Position numbers and translations under genes: made by a program
Source of the DNA: Macrococcoides canis
Lineage (GTDB): Bacteria; Bacillota; Bacilli; Staphylococcales; Staphylococcaceae
DNA: 64,000 nucleotides
Assembly: GCF_002119805.1 (NCBI RefSeq)
Contig: NZ_CP021059.1
Coordinates: 1,178,001-1,242,000, forward strand
Direction: 5' to 3'
Shown: one piece after another, positions 49,910-60,053 of the stretch
Layout of the letters: each line of letters starts with the position of its first letter
Numbering within the stretch: the stretch's first letter is position 1
Notes under the pieces: model-generated
Told to the model about the DNA's origin: nothing
Database searches by the model: none
Seen by the model: the letters and a program-made list of their open reading frames with translations, nothing else

Positions 49910-50241
49910 GTATTTATCATTCGATTCAAATAATGGAGTTCATGTTTGACAGCTTTAAGCTGATCGATAAAAACTTTCTTACTCGTCTTACTAAAGAAAC
50001 AACTTACAGATAAATCTTTAATGTGCGCAATCATTAATTCATATTTCTTTTCATTCATTAAAGGTAATCCGATAACTTGAGCTCTATTATTTTCAAGTAC
50101 AGTAAGATGCTGATCAACGGTTTCTGTAAAAGGCTGTATATCCATTACAAAATTAAATTGCTGTCCCTCTTTAGAAGCTTCAAAATATTGCTCTATTCTA
50201 ATGATATCATTCATTAAACTTTTAATACATTGTTGTAACAT
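49906..50241 (-). CDS. yppE: YppE-like DUF1798 protein
   Basis: A 111-aa all-helical protein of the YppE type (FVMDIQPFTETVDQHL ... KHELHYLNRMI). Function unknown. It is upstream of ypsA-gpsB and divergent from recU, the same order as in Bacillales. RBS AGGAG. Confidence 0.8.
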   Translation of the reverse strand: MLQQCIKSLMNDIIRIEQYFEASKEGQQFNFVMDIQPFTETVDQHLTVLENNRAQVIGLPLMNEKKYELMIAHIKDLSVSCFFSKTSKKVFIDQLKAVKHELHYLNRMINT

Positions 50242-50318
50242 TTAATGGCTCCTCAACAGTTTTATGATACACTCATTGTATATTATATTTATTATCTTCA
50301 CAAATAGGATGAATCATT

Positions 50319-50930
50319 ATGGTCAATTACCCAAACGGCAAGAGAAATACGTCTAAAGCACTAGTTACAACTACAAATAATCATAGTAAAATAGAATATG
50401 GAAAAAGAGGAATGCGTTTTGAGGAAGCAATCGACCTTGCCAATCAATATTATTTGAAGCACAATATCGCAGTTATCCATAAGAAACCTACACCGATACA
50501 GATTGTAGATGTAGATTATCCAAAACGTTCTCGCGCTGTAATAAAAGAAGCATATTTCAGAAAAGCCTCTACTACAGATTATAACGGTGTTTATAGAGGT
50601 AAATATATTGACTTTGAAGCAAAAGCAACGCAAAATAAAACTAGTTTTCCTTTAATTAATATACATGATCACCAAGTACAGCATATGCAGCAAGTTTCAG
50701 AGCATGGTGCGATATGTTTTATTTTATTTTATTTTTCATTTCATGATGAAGTCTTCTTACTTCCAATCGAACCTTTTTTAAAGTATTGGGATATGTATAA
50801 GAATGCTGAGAAGAAATCTATTCCTATGAGTGAAATAAAAAAATATGGTTATCATGTTGAAAAAAAATATCAGCCTAGAATCGACTATTTAAAAGTTATT
50901 GATCATATATATTTTAATGAATTAAATTGA
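50319..50930 (+). CDS. recU: Holliday junction resolvase RecU
   Basis: A 203-aa resolvase: YPNGKRNTSK, GMRFEEAIDLANQYYL, and the nuclease residues around DYNGVYRGKYIDFEAKAT. It cuts Holliday junctions in recombination and chromosome segregation. RBS AGGATG. It lies 16 nt upstream of pbp2, the conserved pairing. Confidence 0.95.
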   Translation: MVNYPNGKRNTSKALVTTTNNHSKIEYGKRGMRFEEAIDLANQYYLKHNIAVIHKKPTPIQIVDVDYPKRSRAVIKEAYFRKASTTDYNGVYRGKYIDFEAKATQNKTSFPLINIHDHQVQHMQQVSEHGAICFILFYFSFHDEVFLLPIEPFLKYWDMYKNAEKKSIPMSEIKKYGYHVEKKYQPRIDYLKVIDHIYFNELN

Positions 50931-50946
50931 GAGCGAGGAAATTTTA

Positions 50947-53346
50947 ATGGCTAGAAAGAAGAATAAACGTAATATAAAAAAGTTGATTCTACAAATTGCA
51001 GGTGGCATATTTCTTTTATTTGCTGCACTTTTTATCTGTGGAATGCTTCTTTTCCTATATTATGCCTATAAAGCACCAAAATTTAATGAAGCAGCGCTAC
51101 GCGATCAGCTGCCAACAAAAATTTACGATAAGGATGATAACTTAGTTACAGTGCTTCAAATGGGACAAAAGCGTGAACAAGTAAAGTTTAAAGATATCCC
51201 TGATCAAGTAAAGAATGCTGTCCTTGCAACGGAAGATAATCGATTTTATGAACATGGTGCTATCGATTTCAAACGATTATCTGGTGCAATATTTAAAAAC
51301 GTATCCGGAGGCTTTGGATCACAAGGTGCCTCAACTTTAACGCAGCAAGTTGTTAAACGCTCATTTCTGTCAGACAAGAAATCTATCGAAAGAAAAGCTC
51401 AGGAAGCCTATCTATCCTATCGATTAGAACAAGAATACAGCAAAGATGAAATATTCGAAATGTACCTCAATAAAATTTATTATTCTGATGGTATTTACGG
51501 AATCAAAACAGCTGCAAGATATTATTTTAATAAAGATTTAAATCAGCTCACTCTTGCGGAATCAGCTTATCTTGCAGGTTTACCTCAGATTCCTAACACA
51601 TATAATATCTATGATAATCCAGAAGCTGCTGAAAAACGTAAAGATACGGTACTTTATTTGATGAACCGTCATGGCAGAATAACAAAAGCTGAAATGGAAA
51701 ATGCTCAAAATACCGATCTTTCTCAATCTTTAGTGCAACGTACAGCAGCACAAAGGCAGAACCTCGAAGAAAATGATCCAAATTATGCTTCATATATTAA
51801 CGTGATAAAACAAGAAATTAAAAAGAACAAAGAATTTGAAGGTAAAGACTTACAGGATATATTGACAAGCGGTTTATCCATCTATACGAACATGGATAAC
51901 AATGCGCAAGTATCACTTCAGAATAATACTGATAACATGAACATCTACAAGAATAAATATCAGCAGGCTGCTTCTTCTATCGTCGATACGAAAACAGGTG
52001 CCCTGATTGCAATTAGTGGCGGAAGAAACTATACAGATGTTGTCGATAGAAACTTAGCAACTGATGTGCATCCTGTTGGTTCAACAATTAAACCATTCTT
52101 AAGCTATGGTCCTATCATCGAGAATGAACAATGGTCAACTGGACATAGAATTCAGGATGAAGCTGAATATGATATTCATGGTATTAAATTTAAGAACTAT
52201 GATTCTCAAAATCATGGTAATGTTACTATGAGAGATGCGATCAGACGAAGCTTAAACATACCTGCTTTAAAGATATTCCAGGAAGTGCAGTCTGAAGCTG
52301 GAAATGATGCGCCATATAAATTTGCAAAGAATTTAGGATTTAACTATCCATCTAGTGATCTAGGTCCTTCAGATGCATTAGGCGGATCATCCTCAGAGTT
52401 CACACCTTTACAGATGGCCAGTGCCTATGCATCTTTCGGTAATGGTGGAACATACAATGAATCTCATGCAATTCGTAAGATAGTAACACAAGATAACGAA
52501 ACGATCAACTTTGATTTCACTTCCAGAAAAGCAATGGAAGATTATACAGCATATATGATCACAGATATGCTTAAAGGAACATTTGAACCTTATGGTACTG
52601 CTTACGGAAGTCAAATTCCTGGGTTAAACCTTGCTGCGAAGACAGGAACTGGAACATATGGCGATGAAACCTACGAAAAATATAATTTACCTGATAATGC
52701 AGCAAAGGACGTATGGATAGTAGGTTATTCACCACAATATACGATGTCTGTATGGATGGGCTTCACACAGATGGCGAAATATGGAGAAAATTCTTTCGTA
52801 GGTCCTGAAGAACAGTCACTTCCAAAAGAACTGTTCAGACAAGTTATGAGTGAAATTAGTCCAATTGATGGGCAGGATTTTGAAATGCCTTCTTCTGTTG
52901 AACAATCTGGCGGCTTTCTACAAGTGAAAGGCCAAACAGATAATGGATATACGAGTATCATAAAACCAAATAATTCAAATGATGCTGTTCGGGATAATTC
53001 TCGAGCAGCTTCTACAAATAATTATCAAAATAACACGTATAATAATACAACACGTGAACGCAATACATCTGAATCTCGTACAGTAGAGCGTACGACGACT
53101 GAACGTCCGACAACTGAACGCTTAACGACTGAACGTGCAACAACTGAACGTCCGACTACGCAGCAAGCAGCAACCGAACGTCCAACGACTGAGCGAGCAA
53201 CAACTCAGCCGGCAACAACTCAGCCGGCAACAACTCAGCCGGCGACGACTCAGCCAGCAACGACTCAGCCAGCAACAACTCAGCCAGCAACGACTCAGCC
53301 AGCGGCAACAGAACGTTCAGCACAGTCATCAGCAAATCAGCCATAA
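50947..53346 (+). CDS. pbp2: Penicillin-binding protein 2 (class A bifunctional)
   Basis: 799 aa: cytoplasmic basic tail, membrane helix about 13-40, glycosyltransferase domain with catalytic Glu96 (TEDNRFYEHGAID), then transpeptidase with Ser379-x2-Lys382 (STIK), SLN (RRSLNIPA) and KTG (AAKTGTG). It makes peptidoglycan outside the membrane. The C-terminus carries a Thr-rich tail of 14 pentapeptide repeats (about residues 717-786). RBS GAGGAAA. Followed by a bidirectional terminator. Confidence 0.95.
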   Translation: MARKKNKRNIKKLILQIAGGIFLLFAALFICGMLLFLYYAYKAPKFNEAALRDQLPTKIYDKDDNLVTVLQMGQKREQVKFKDIPDQVKNAVLATEDNRFYEHGAIDFKRLSGAIFKNVSGGFGSQGASTLTQQVVKRSFLSDKKSIERKAQEAYLSYRLEQEYSKDEIFEMYLNKIYYSDGIYGIKTAARYYFNKDLNQLTLAESAYLAGLPQIPNTYNIYDNPEAAEKRKDTVLYLMNRHGRITKAEMENAQNTDLSQSLVQRTAAQRQNLEENDPNYASYINVIKQEIKKNKEFEGKDLQDILTSGLSIYTNMDNNAQVSLQNNTDNMNIYKNKYQQAASSIVDTKTGALIAISGGRNYTDVVDRNLATDVHPVGSTIKPFLSYGPIIENEQWSTGHRIQDEAEYDIHGIKFKNYDSQNHGNVTMRDAIRRSLNIPALKIFQEVQSEAGNDAPYKFAKNLGFNYPSSDLGPSDALGGSSSEFTPLQMASAYASFGNGGTYNESHAIRKIVTQDNETINFDFTSRKAMEDYTAYMITDMLKGTFEPYGTAYGSQIPGLNLAAKTGTGTYGDETYEKYNLPDNAAKDVWIVGYSPQYTMSVWMGFTQMAKYGENSFVGPEEQSLPKELFRQVMSEISPIDGQDFEMPSSVEQSGGFLQVKGQTDNGYTSIIKPNNSNDAVRDNSRAASTNNYQNNTYNNTTRERNTSESRTVERTTTERPTTERLTTERATTERPTTQQAATERPTTERATTQPATTQPATTQPATTQPATTQPATTQPATTQPAATERSAQSSANQP
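53095..53304 (+). repeat. 15-bp tandem repeat at the 3' end of pbp2
   Basis: Fourteen 15-bp units: seven of the TTERx type (53095-53199, diverged) and seven nearly identical TTQPA units (53200-53304). Every unit keeps the reading frame, so length changes would only add or remove pentapeptides. Confidence 0.9.
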
Positions 53347-53351
53347 TAATG

Positions 53352-53400
53352 AAACCCTTATTCCATTTCAACTTTATTGACTGAAATGAAATAAGGGTTT
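53352..53400. terminator. Bidirectional terminator between pbp2 and ypoC
   Basis: 19-bp stem with one mismatch (53352-53370 and 53382-53400), T run on the plus strand. It stops just before the ypoC stop codon. Confidence 0.82.
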
Positions 53401-53402
53401 TT

Positions 53403-53714
53403 TTATTTTTTCTTCTTCAGATCATGAACCACCTTTAATTTTAAGACTTCTTTCATCATCGTCTTAAGTTGTTCATATCCCATATACTGATATTTGTGAG
53501 ATTCGATATATTCAATCCGGTCATTGAAATTTAAAGGTTTTTTATCATAATCTAGTTGTCTGTCCTTACTATCTATCTCATTAATTTCATTCAATATGTT
53601 AATAAGCAGCTGATAATAGTCATCTATTTTTTGTTGGTTTTCCTTTTGTTTCATCTTCCTGTTCTTTACTGCTCCGTCAATCGATGCTTCAAGTGCAATC
53701 AGCTCTTCTTTCAT
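53403..53714 (-). CDS. YpoC-like protein
   Basis: A 103-aa charged helical protein at the position of B. subtilis ypoC, directly after nth (ATGA overlap). Features DYDKKPLNFNDRIEYIESHKYQYMGYEQL. Function unknown. Confidence 0.65.
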   Translation of the reverse strand: MKEELIALEASIDGAVKNRKMKQKENQQKIDDYYQLLINILNEINEIDSKDRQLDYDKKPLNFNDRIEYIESHKYQYMGYEQLKTMMKEVLKLKVVHDLKKKK

Positions 53715-54364
53715 TGAACGATCACCTTGTGTCTTTTCTGACCCTCTCTACACATTTGTAATAATGGACATTCCAGACACTTTGGATTACGTGCAGTACA
53801 GTGATAACGGCCAAAGAATATCAGCTGATGATGCGTCTTATTCCATCGTTCCATTGGAATAAGTTTCGTTAATGTCGCTTCTACTTGTTTCACATTATCT
53901 TTCCATCTGCAAATGCCAAGTCTTTTTGAAACACGCTCTACATGTGTATCTACTGCAAGCGCAGGAATACCAAAGGCCACAGACACGACAACATTTGCAG
54001 TCTTTTGCCCTACCCCAGGAAGTTTAACGAGCGCACTATGAGACTGCGGAATTTGACCATCGTACTGATCAATTAGAATACGGCACAGTGCCTGAATATT
54101 CTTAGCTTTATTTTTATATAGTCCGATGGAGCGTATATCATCCATTAGTTCCTCAACTGAAACTGATAAATAATCTTCTGGAGTCTTATACTTCTGGAAT
54201 AAACTTTTCGTCACTTTGTTCACTAATACATCCGTACATTGGGCCGATAACAGCACAGCAATCGTCAGTTCAAAAGGATTATCATGCACGAGCTCACATT
54301 CTGCATCCGGAAACATTTCATCGATAATATCTAACATTTCTAACGTCTTTTTCTTACTTATCAT
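53711..54364 (-). CDS. nth: Endonuclease III
   Basis: DNA glycosylase/AP lyase for oxidised pyrimidines, 217 aa. HhH motif LPGVGQKTANVV with catalytic Lys121, Asp139 in VDTHV, and a [4Fe-4S] cluster C-x6-C-x2-C-x5-C (Cys189, 196, 199, 205). The ATG at 54364 follows GGGGAGAG and lies in the end of dnaD (11-nt overlap); the earlier start is inside the dnaD frame region. Confidence 0.95.
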   Translation of the reverse strand: MISKKKTLEMLDIIDEMFPDAECELVHDNPFELTIAVLLSAQCTDVLVNKVTKSLFQKYKTPEDYLSVSVEELMDDIRSIGLYKNKAKNIQALCRILIDQYDGQIPQSHSALVKLPGVGQKTANVVVSVAFGIPALAVDTHVERVSKRLGICRWKDNVKQVEATLTKLIPMERWNKTHHQLIFFGRYHCTARNPKCLECPLLQMCREGQKRHKVIVQ

Positions 54365-55028
54365 AAGGACTCTCCCCATTTACCCAGTCAAATACAGGAA
54401 TATCCGGTATTTGTTTTACTAAATTTTTCTGTTTAAACTGTTTGCTTACTTCTTTTGAATCAACAACACTTTTTACATTTTTCTTTTTCCAGTTCAATAG
54501 AATTCTATCGATATACTTTATACTTAATTTATTATGCGCAGAAGCTTCATTTAATGCTTCATTAATCAGATCCACATGATGATGATCTTTATCCAGCCAA
54601 TGATTGATCGTCTCAATTTCAAGAGGTGTCAACGGTCTGCCAAATGTCGTTTCAAATCGTTCAAACACCTTTTCAAAATTAAGATGCGCTTCCTTTTGAT
54701 CAGCAGTTCTATCTTGTTTTTTTAGAAGCTGATCTAACTGTTCTTCTAGAGAAGAAAAATTATAGATTTCATTAAACTGCGCATGATTGTCTTTAACGAC
54801 GGTAATCTTTAATAAATCCTTACTTATCAAATTCTGGATGATCAGCATGATTTCATTTTGATTGATACTCATCTGTTGTGCAAGCATCTCAAAGGAAGGA
54901 AGCTGCTGCTCCTCTGATAGTTCTATAATTTTCAAGATTACCATCAACTCAGTTTCGGTGATGTTTAATAGCGGATAATATTTAAATAGCTGATGCGGTA
55001 TGATTACCGGTTTATCAAACAGTTCCAT
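54354..55028 (-). CDS. dnaD: DNA replication protein DnaD
   Basis: A 224-aa primosomal protein: N-terminal winged helix (about 1-90) and a DnaD/DnaB2 domain (FERTFGRPLTPLEIETINHWL, about 110-185) ending with the YIDRILLNWKKKNV motif. It loads the helicase at replication initiation. Two adjacent ATG codons (55031, 55028) are possible; spacing from AAAGGAG favours the second. Confidence 0.93.
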   Translation of the reverse strand: MELFDKPVIIPHQLFKYYPLLNITETELMVILKIIELSEEQQLPSFEMLAQQMSINQNEIMLIIQNLISKDLLKITVVKDNHAQFNEIYNFSSLEEQLDQLLKKQDRTADQKEAHLNFEKVFERFETTFGRPLTPLEIETINHWLDKDHHHVDLINEALNEASAHNKLSIKYIDRILLNWKKKNVKSVVDSKEVSKQFKQKNLVKQIPDIPVFDWVNGESPYDK

Positions 55029-55081
55029 CATGCCTCTCCTTTCAACTGTTTATATTATTGATTGCCATATTGTAAGATAAA

Positions 55082-55127
55082 ATCCGAACAACCAGAAAAT
55101 ATAGACATTTTCATACATTGTTCGGAT
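55082..55127 (-). terminator. Terminator of asnS
   Basis: Stem ATCCGAACAA/TTGTTCGGAT with an inner AT-rich stem, followed by TTTATCTT on the minus strand. Confidence 0.7.
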
Positions 55128-55156
55128 TCTCATTTTATCTTATTGGATATCAATCA

Positions 55157-56452
55157 TTATGGGTAAAGACGGTTTAACAGACGAGGGAACGGACTCGTTT
55201 CTCTAACATGCTCTACTCCAGATAACCATGCAACTGTACGTTCAAGACCTAATCCGAATCCCGAATGTGGTACGCTGCCATACTTTCTTAGATCTGTATA
55301 GTAGCTATATGCTTCTGGATCAAGACCATGTTCTTTAATACGTTGTTGTAAAAGTTCAAGATCATCGATACGTTCCGAACCACCGATAATTTCACCATAA
55401 CCTTCAGGAGCAATCATATCTGCACATTTGACAGTGCCCTCTTCGTCAGGATTCGGCTGCATATAGAATGGCTTAATATTCGTTGGATAGTTGATGATAA
55501 AGACAGGTTTATCATAATGATTCGCAATCGCTGTCTCGTGAGGTGCTCCGAAATCATCTCCCCATTCGATATCATCGAATCCTTGTTCTTTTAGGAATTT
55601 GATTGCGTCTGTATAAGTGATTCTTGGGAATGGTGTCGTAATCTGTTCTAACTTAGTTGTATCTCGTCCTAGAATCTTTAGATCCAGCTGACAATTTTTA
55701 AGTACTGATTTCACAAGATGTGTAACATATTGTTCTTGCACTTCAAGGCTGTCTTCGTGTCTATAGAACGCCATTTCTGGTTCAATCATCCAGAATTCGA
55801 TCAAGTGACGACGTGTCTTAGATTTTTCAGCTCTAAATGTTGGCCCGAAAGAGAATACTTTTCCATGTGCCATCGCTGCTGCTTCCATATAGAGCTGGCC
55901 GCTTTGAGATAAGAATGCATCTTCATCAAAATATTTCGTATGGAAAAGTTCGCTCGTACCTTCGGGTGCTGAACCTGTTAATATTGGCGGATCAATCTTC
56001 GTAAATCCTTGATCATTGAAAAATTCATACGTTGCTCTAATAATTTCATTTCTAATTTTCATAACGGCATGCTGACGTTTAGAACGCAACCAAAGATGTC
56101 TGTGATCCATTAAGAAATCTGTTCCATGTGCTTTAGGAGTAATAGGATAATCTACCGCTTCATGAATTACTTCAAGATCCGTTACTTCCATCTCATATCC
56201 AAAGTCAGAACGCTCATCTTCTTTAATTACTCCAGTAATAAATAATGATGATTCTTGTGTAATGCCTTTTGCAGCTTTAAATAAATCTTCACCAATGGAT
56301 TCTTTAACAACGACTGCCTGCATAAAACCTGTACCATCACGCAGCTGTAAAAAGGCGATTTTACCGCTAGAACGCTTATTTAAGATCCATGCACCAATCG
56401 TTACTGTTTGACCTACGTAATCAGGTGATTGATTAATTGTAATCTTCGTCAT
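55157..56452 (-). CDS. asnS: Asparaginyl-tRNA synthetase
   Basis: Class IIb synthetase, 431 aa: N-terminal OB fold ([24 protein letters not shown]), motif 2 [21 protein letters not shown], motif 3 [15 protein letters not shown]. Asn-type rather than Asp-type is indicated by length and lack of the bacterial AspRS insertion. No T-box leader in the 73-nt gap upstream. Confidence 0.95.
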   Translation of the reverse strand: MTKITINQSPDYVGQTVTIGAWILNKRSSGKIAFLQLRDGTGFMQAVVVKESIGEDLFKAAKGITQESSLFITGVIKEDERSDFGYEMEVTDLEVIHEAVDYPITPKAHGTDFLMDHRHLWLRSKRQHAVMKIRNEIIRATYEFFNDQGFTKIDPPILTGSAPEGTSELFHTKYFDEDAFLSQSGQLYMEAAAMAHGKVFSFGPTFRAEKSKTRRHLIEFWMIEPEMAFYRHEDSLEVQEQYVTHLVKSVLKNCQLDLKILGRDTTKLEQITTPFPRITYTDAIKFLKEQGFDDIEWGDDFGAPHETAIANHYDKPVFIINYPTNIKPFYMQPNPDEEGTVKCADMIAPEGYGEIIGGSERIDDLELLQQRIKEHGLDPEAYSYYTDLRKYGSVPHSGFGLGLERTVAWLSGVEHVRETSPFPRLLNRLYP

Positions 56453-56525
56453 AAAAAATTCTCCATTTCATTGTTATTATAATAACAGTTTACCAATTAT
56501 CTGAATGAAAGATAAGGGGTGTGCA

Positions 56526-59078
56526 TTATTTTTCTTGATTTATTTGTTCGATAATATCAGTGAAGTCTTCAATTGTTCCGGATTTTACATGAAAGGACTT
56601 TAAAATGTGACTGAAATGACTTGCAAAACGTCCTTCAAGCAGGCGACGATCAAAACAGATAATCATACCTCTATCCTGTTCATTGCGAATTAGCCGTCCT
56701 GTTGCCTGATGCAGCTTATTAACAGCACCGGGCAGCTGATAATCCATAAAAACATCGTTCACCTCATCTCGCATCAGCATGATATTCAAGTCATCTGGAT
56801 GCATAAATGGTAATGAAATAATCATCACCGTCTTAAATCCATCATACTTAAAGTCTACACCTTCATAGAACGTCTGAGTTGCTAAAAATATTCCATTATC
56901 AAGCATATTAAACTGTTCATTCAATTTCATCGTATTAACATCTGAAGTCTGAGTAATAATAAGTGATGGATCATAGAGTTCCACAAGATAGCTTCTCAAT
57001 ATCTCAATCTGGCGATAGCTATTCATCAGAATCAGTACTTTTGAAGAAATGTTTTCCAGATAATAATGAATATATTGCAGACACGATTCAATGTATTGTT
57101 CCTGTTTCATATAATGATAGTCCTGAATATCTGATGGTACAAAGAGTGTTGCCTTATATTTAGAAAATGTGTTTTCATACTTATAAAAATTATCTAAGGA
57201 AGGATGGAACTGCTCTAAAAAGGACAATGTCTGCATCGTTCCTGAGATAAAGACCTTTGATTTGAAACGATCAAAAATTCTATTCGTTAATATATCATTT
57301 AATTTAATAGATTTACTAATAAGTGACATTCCTGATTTGTTATTGTTCTTCATATGAATATACAGTTCTTTATAGACTTTAATCTGTATCCATACCGATA
57401 GAAAATAACGCTGTACCGTCTCTAACTTCGTTCGTATAGACGCATCCATTTCATATGCAAGCAACACATTCATCATCGAATGAATCTCCTTAAACAATAT
57501 ATATATATCATCGTTCTCTTGTACCGTTATCTTCACTACGGATTTAGATAAATAATTCTTCAAAAGATGATCGAACATATCATCAATCTTATGATTGAGC
57601 TGACTGATTTCAAAATCCATATCTACAAGCGTATTCAATGTGTGAGAAGGATTATCCGGAACCGACTTTATCGTCTGTCCGATAATATATTTGATTGTTT
57701 GGTAGTTCAGAGTATCATAAGAATTATTCAGTGCATAATCTAAAAGTTGATGCGCTTCATCAACGATAAGATGTTCATAATGATTGAAAATATTATCCTT
57801 TCTCCTGCTTAATAGATGCGCATGATTCGTTATACCGATATGCAATGTTTCATTAGCATCCTGATACGAATAATGTTGATGATGTGCACTATCAAACATT
57901 GAGGACATCAGTTCAAAATAGATTTTTCTTCCGCCATTTAAGTTCAGTCGATCAATATCTCCACCATAAGGTTCCAGCAAGTATACGATCAGCTGCATCT
58001 TTAAAAGTAGAATATCATGATTCTCTTTAGGATCATCCAGAATAAATGATACAAATTCTAAAGAGAGGTAATGGCGTCTACTCTTGATAATCTGATATGG
58101 AACTTTAATGTTCAATGCCTGTTCAATACGCCTTAAATCTTCATCAATAAGTTGATTCTGCAGAAAAATCGTAGATGTAGAGATTAACAAGGACTGCTTA
58201 AACGTGCTTAAATAATAAATAGCTGCAAGCAAATAGCTTGTAGTCTTGCCCCCGCCAAGATCGGCTTCAATCGTCAGTACACTGTCTTCACATAATTGTC
58301 TGTATATCTGTTCAGAAAGCTCATACTGTTTCTCTCGAAATGTATATCCCAGCTGATGAATCGCATGTTCAAAATAAGTGCGATAATCTTCTTCAAATGG
58401 ATTAAATCTTGGATTCTTTTTTGTTTTCTTATAATAATAAAGTCCATTCCAACTATCAAAATATTGCGCTTCTGTCTGTGAAAGTAAGATTTCAAACAAC
58501 AGTTCATCACTTGAATAACGCATTCGTTTAGCGATTTGATAGAGCATCTTGATTGTATCTGGTGGGAATGTTGCAACCTTTTTAATACTTTCAATAAATA
58601 CTTCCGCTGTCGCAATCGCATCATCGATTGCACGATGTGCACTGCTTAATTCAATTCCAAGATCATCAGCAATTGATTTCAGCTGGTATCGCTCTAGTGA
58701 TGGATAGATAATTTTAAACCAATCAACCGTATCAACGATATAACCAGGTTGAAAAGTAAGTCCTGAATCATTAAAGTACTTCTGTAAAAATCTCAGGTCA
58801 AACTGTACATTGTGCGCAACAAATACACAGCCATCCAGAAGTTGTATTATATGCTGTGCGACATTACTGAAGTCTGGTGCATCAACGAGATCAAGCGCAT
58901 CAATTTTGGTGAGGGACTGTATAAATGCCGGTATTTCATTATTACAGGCAATAAATGTATCATATGTCTCAATTATTTTTTTATTTTGAACGATTGCAAT
59001 GCCAATCTGGATAATTTCATCACTATCCAGATTATTTCCCGTCGTCTCAATATCGACAACGGCATACCTTCTATTCAT
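56526..59078 (-). CDS. dinG: DinG-family helicase with N-terminal exonuclease domain
   Basis: 850 aa. Residues 1-170: DnaQ-like 3'-5' exonuclease (Asp9, Glu11 in DIETTG; HNVQFD; HRAIDDA). The remainder is an XPD/DinG-like ATPase core with Walker A ADLGGGKTT, VDEAH box and the C-terminal motif HQATGRLIRN. The iron-sulfur cysteines of E. coli DinG are not evident. ATG 59078 follows AGGTG; the in-frame GTG 59087 is part of that RBS. Confidence 0.9.
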   Translation of the reverse strand: MNRRYAVVDIETTGNNLDSDEIIQIGIAIVQNKKIIETYDTFIACNNEIPAFIQSLTKIDALDLVDAPDFSNVAQHIIQLLDGCVFVAHNVQFDLRFLQKYFNDSGLTFQPGYIVDTVDWFKIIYPSLERYQLKSIADDLGIELSSAHRAIDDAIATAEVFIESIKKVATFPPDTIKMLYQIAKRMRYSSDELLFEILLSQTEAQYFDSWNGLYYYKKTKKNPRFNPFEEDYRTYFEHAIHQLGYTFREKQYELSEQIYRQLCEDSVLTIEADLGGGKTTSYLLAAIYYLSTFKQSLLISTSTIFLQNQLIDEDLRRIEQALNIKVPYQIIKSRRHYLSLEFVSFILDDPKENHDILLLKMQLIVYLLEPYGGDIDRLNLNGGRKIYFELMSSMFDSAHHQHYSYQDANETLHIGITNHAHLLSRRKDNIFNHYEHLIVDEAHQLLDYALNNSYDTLNYQTIKYIIGQTIKSVPDNPSHTLNTLVDMDFEISQLNHKIDDMFDHLLKNYLSKSVVKITVQENDDIYILFKEIHSMMNVLLAYEMDASIRTKLETVQRYFLSVWIQIKVYKELYIHMKNNNKSGMSLISKSIKLNDILTNRIFDRFKSKVFISGTMQTLSFLEQFHPSLDNFYKYENTFSKYKATLFVPSDIQDYHYMKQEQYIESCLQYIHYYLENISSKVLILMNSYRQIEILRSYLVELYDPSLIITQTSDVNTMKLNEQFNMLDNGIFLATQTFYEGVDFKYDGFKTVMIISLPFMHPDDLNIMLMRDEVNDVFMDYQLPGAVNKLHQATGRLIRNEQDRGMIICFDRRLLEGRFASHFSHILKSFHVKSGTIEDFTDIIEQINQEK

Positions 59079-59087
59079 ATTTTTCAC

Positions 59088-60053
59088 CTACAATTCAATA
59101 TCAGCGCTGATAAATCGGTACATATCACCTTCTGCTGATTTTACGTTCAACGTGCCGTCATCATTCAATGACTCAGCTCTTCCAATAATTACACGACTTC
59201 CTTCAGTATACTTTAATGTTCGATCGAATATGAAGGCATATGATTCATACTCCGCTTTAACTTCACTAAATGTACCTGTTAAGAACAGTTCATAATATTT
59301 CTCGAGATTCAAAAGTAACCCTTCAAGAAATTCATATCTATCTATAGTATTACCCGTTTCAATTTTTAGACTAGTGGCAGTTGATTCAAGTTCATCCGGG
59401 AAGTGAGTACGTTCAGTATTCAAATTAACACCGATACCACAAATAATTTGACTGATATTATCCTGACTGCCTTTTATTTCTGTTAAAAAACCACTCAATT
59501 TTCTATCATTCAAATAAATATCATTAGGCCACTTTATTTTAACATCTGGATGATAATGTCGGACTGTATTTGCGAGTGCAAGTGCGATAAACAAATTAAA
59601 TGTTGTGAGTTTCTGTAAACTGATGTCAGGCTGTAATACAACACTCATCCATAATCCTGTATCAGGCTGTGAAGACCAATGACGTTTAAAACGTCCTCTG
59701 CCCTCTGTCTGCTTCTCACTGATCACTAAAAATGGCTGTGATTCGGATAAAGCTAACTTTTCTGCCTCATCCTGAGTAGACTTAAGTTCTTCAAAAATAT
59801 ATCCCTTATTAAATAATGAAGATTTTTCTAATATGCTGTTGATAAGATGACTGTCCCACTGTCTTGGAATAGCCACAAGCTGATATCCTTTATTATTGAT
59901 AGATTCAATCTTATATCCTCTGTCTTTTAATCGATCAATCGCTTTCCATACAGCTGTTCGCGATATATTTAATTGTTCGGCGATCTTTTGTCCTGACACA
60001 GAATGCTTTGATTCAAATAAAATCTTTACGATATCGTTTTCATATTTCGACAT
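59088..60053 (-). CDS. birA: Biotin-protein ligase and biotin repressor
   Basis: 321 aa: N-terminal winged helix (SGQKIAEQLNISRTAVWKAIDRL) that binds bio operators, ligase core with GRGRFKRHW and KWPNDIYLN, and a small C-terminal SH3-like domain. It attaches biotin to acetyl-CoA carboxylase. ATG 60053 is better placed after GGAGTGG than the TTG at 60062. It overlaps cca by 14 nt. Confidence 0.93.
   Translation of the reverse strand: MSKYENDIVKILFESKHSVSGQKIAEQLNISRTAVWKAIDRLKDRGYKIESINNKGYQLVAIPRQWDSHLINSILEKSSLFNKGYIFEELKSTQDEAEKLALSESQPFLVISEKQTEGRGRFKRHWSSQPDTGLWMSVVLQPDISLQKLTTFNLFIALALANTVRHYHPDVKIKWPNDIYLNDRKLSGFLTEIKGSQDNISQIICGIGVNLNTERTHFPDELESTATSLKIETGNTIDRYEFLEGLLLNLEKYYELFLTGTFSEVKAEYESYAFIFDRTLKYTEGSRVIIGRAESLNDDGTLNVKSAEGDMYRFISADIEL

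Noticed and set aside
53156-53371. Leu/Ala-rich frame on the minus strand and a Gln/Arg-rich plus frame at the end of pbp2
   Set aside because: Both are translations of the 15-bp repeat in other frames; no start signals.
56453-56525. T-box leader for asnS
   Set aside because: The gap is only 73 nt with no T-box sequence or terminator.
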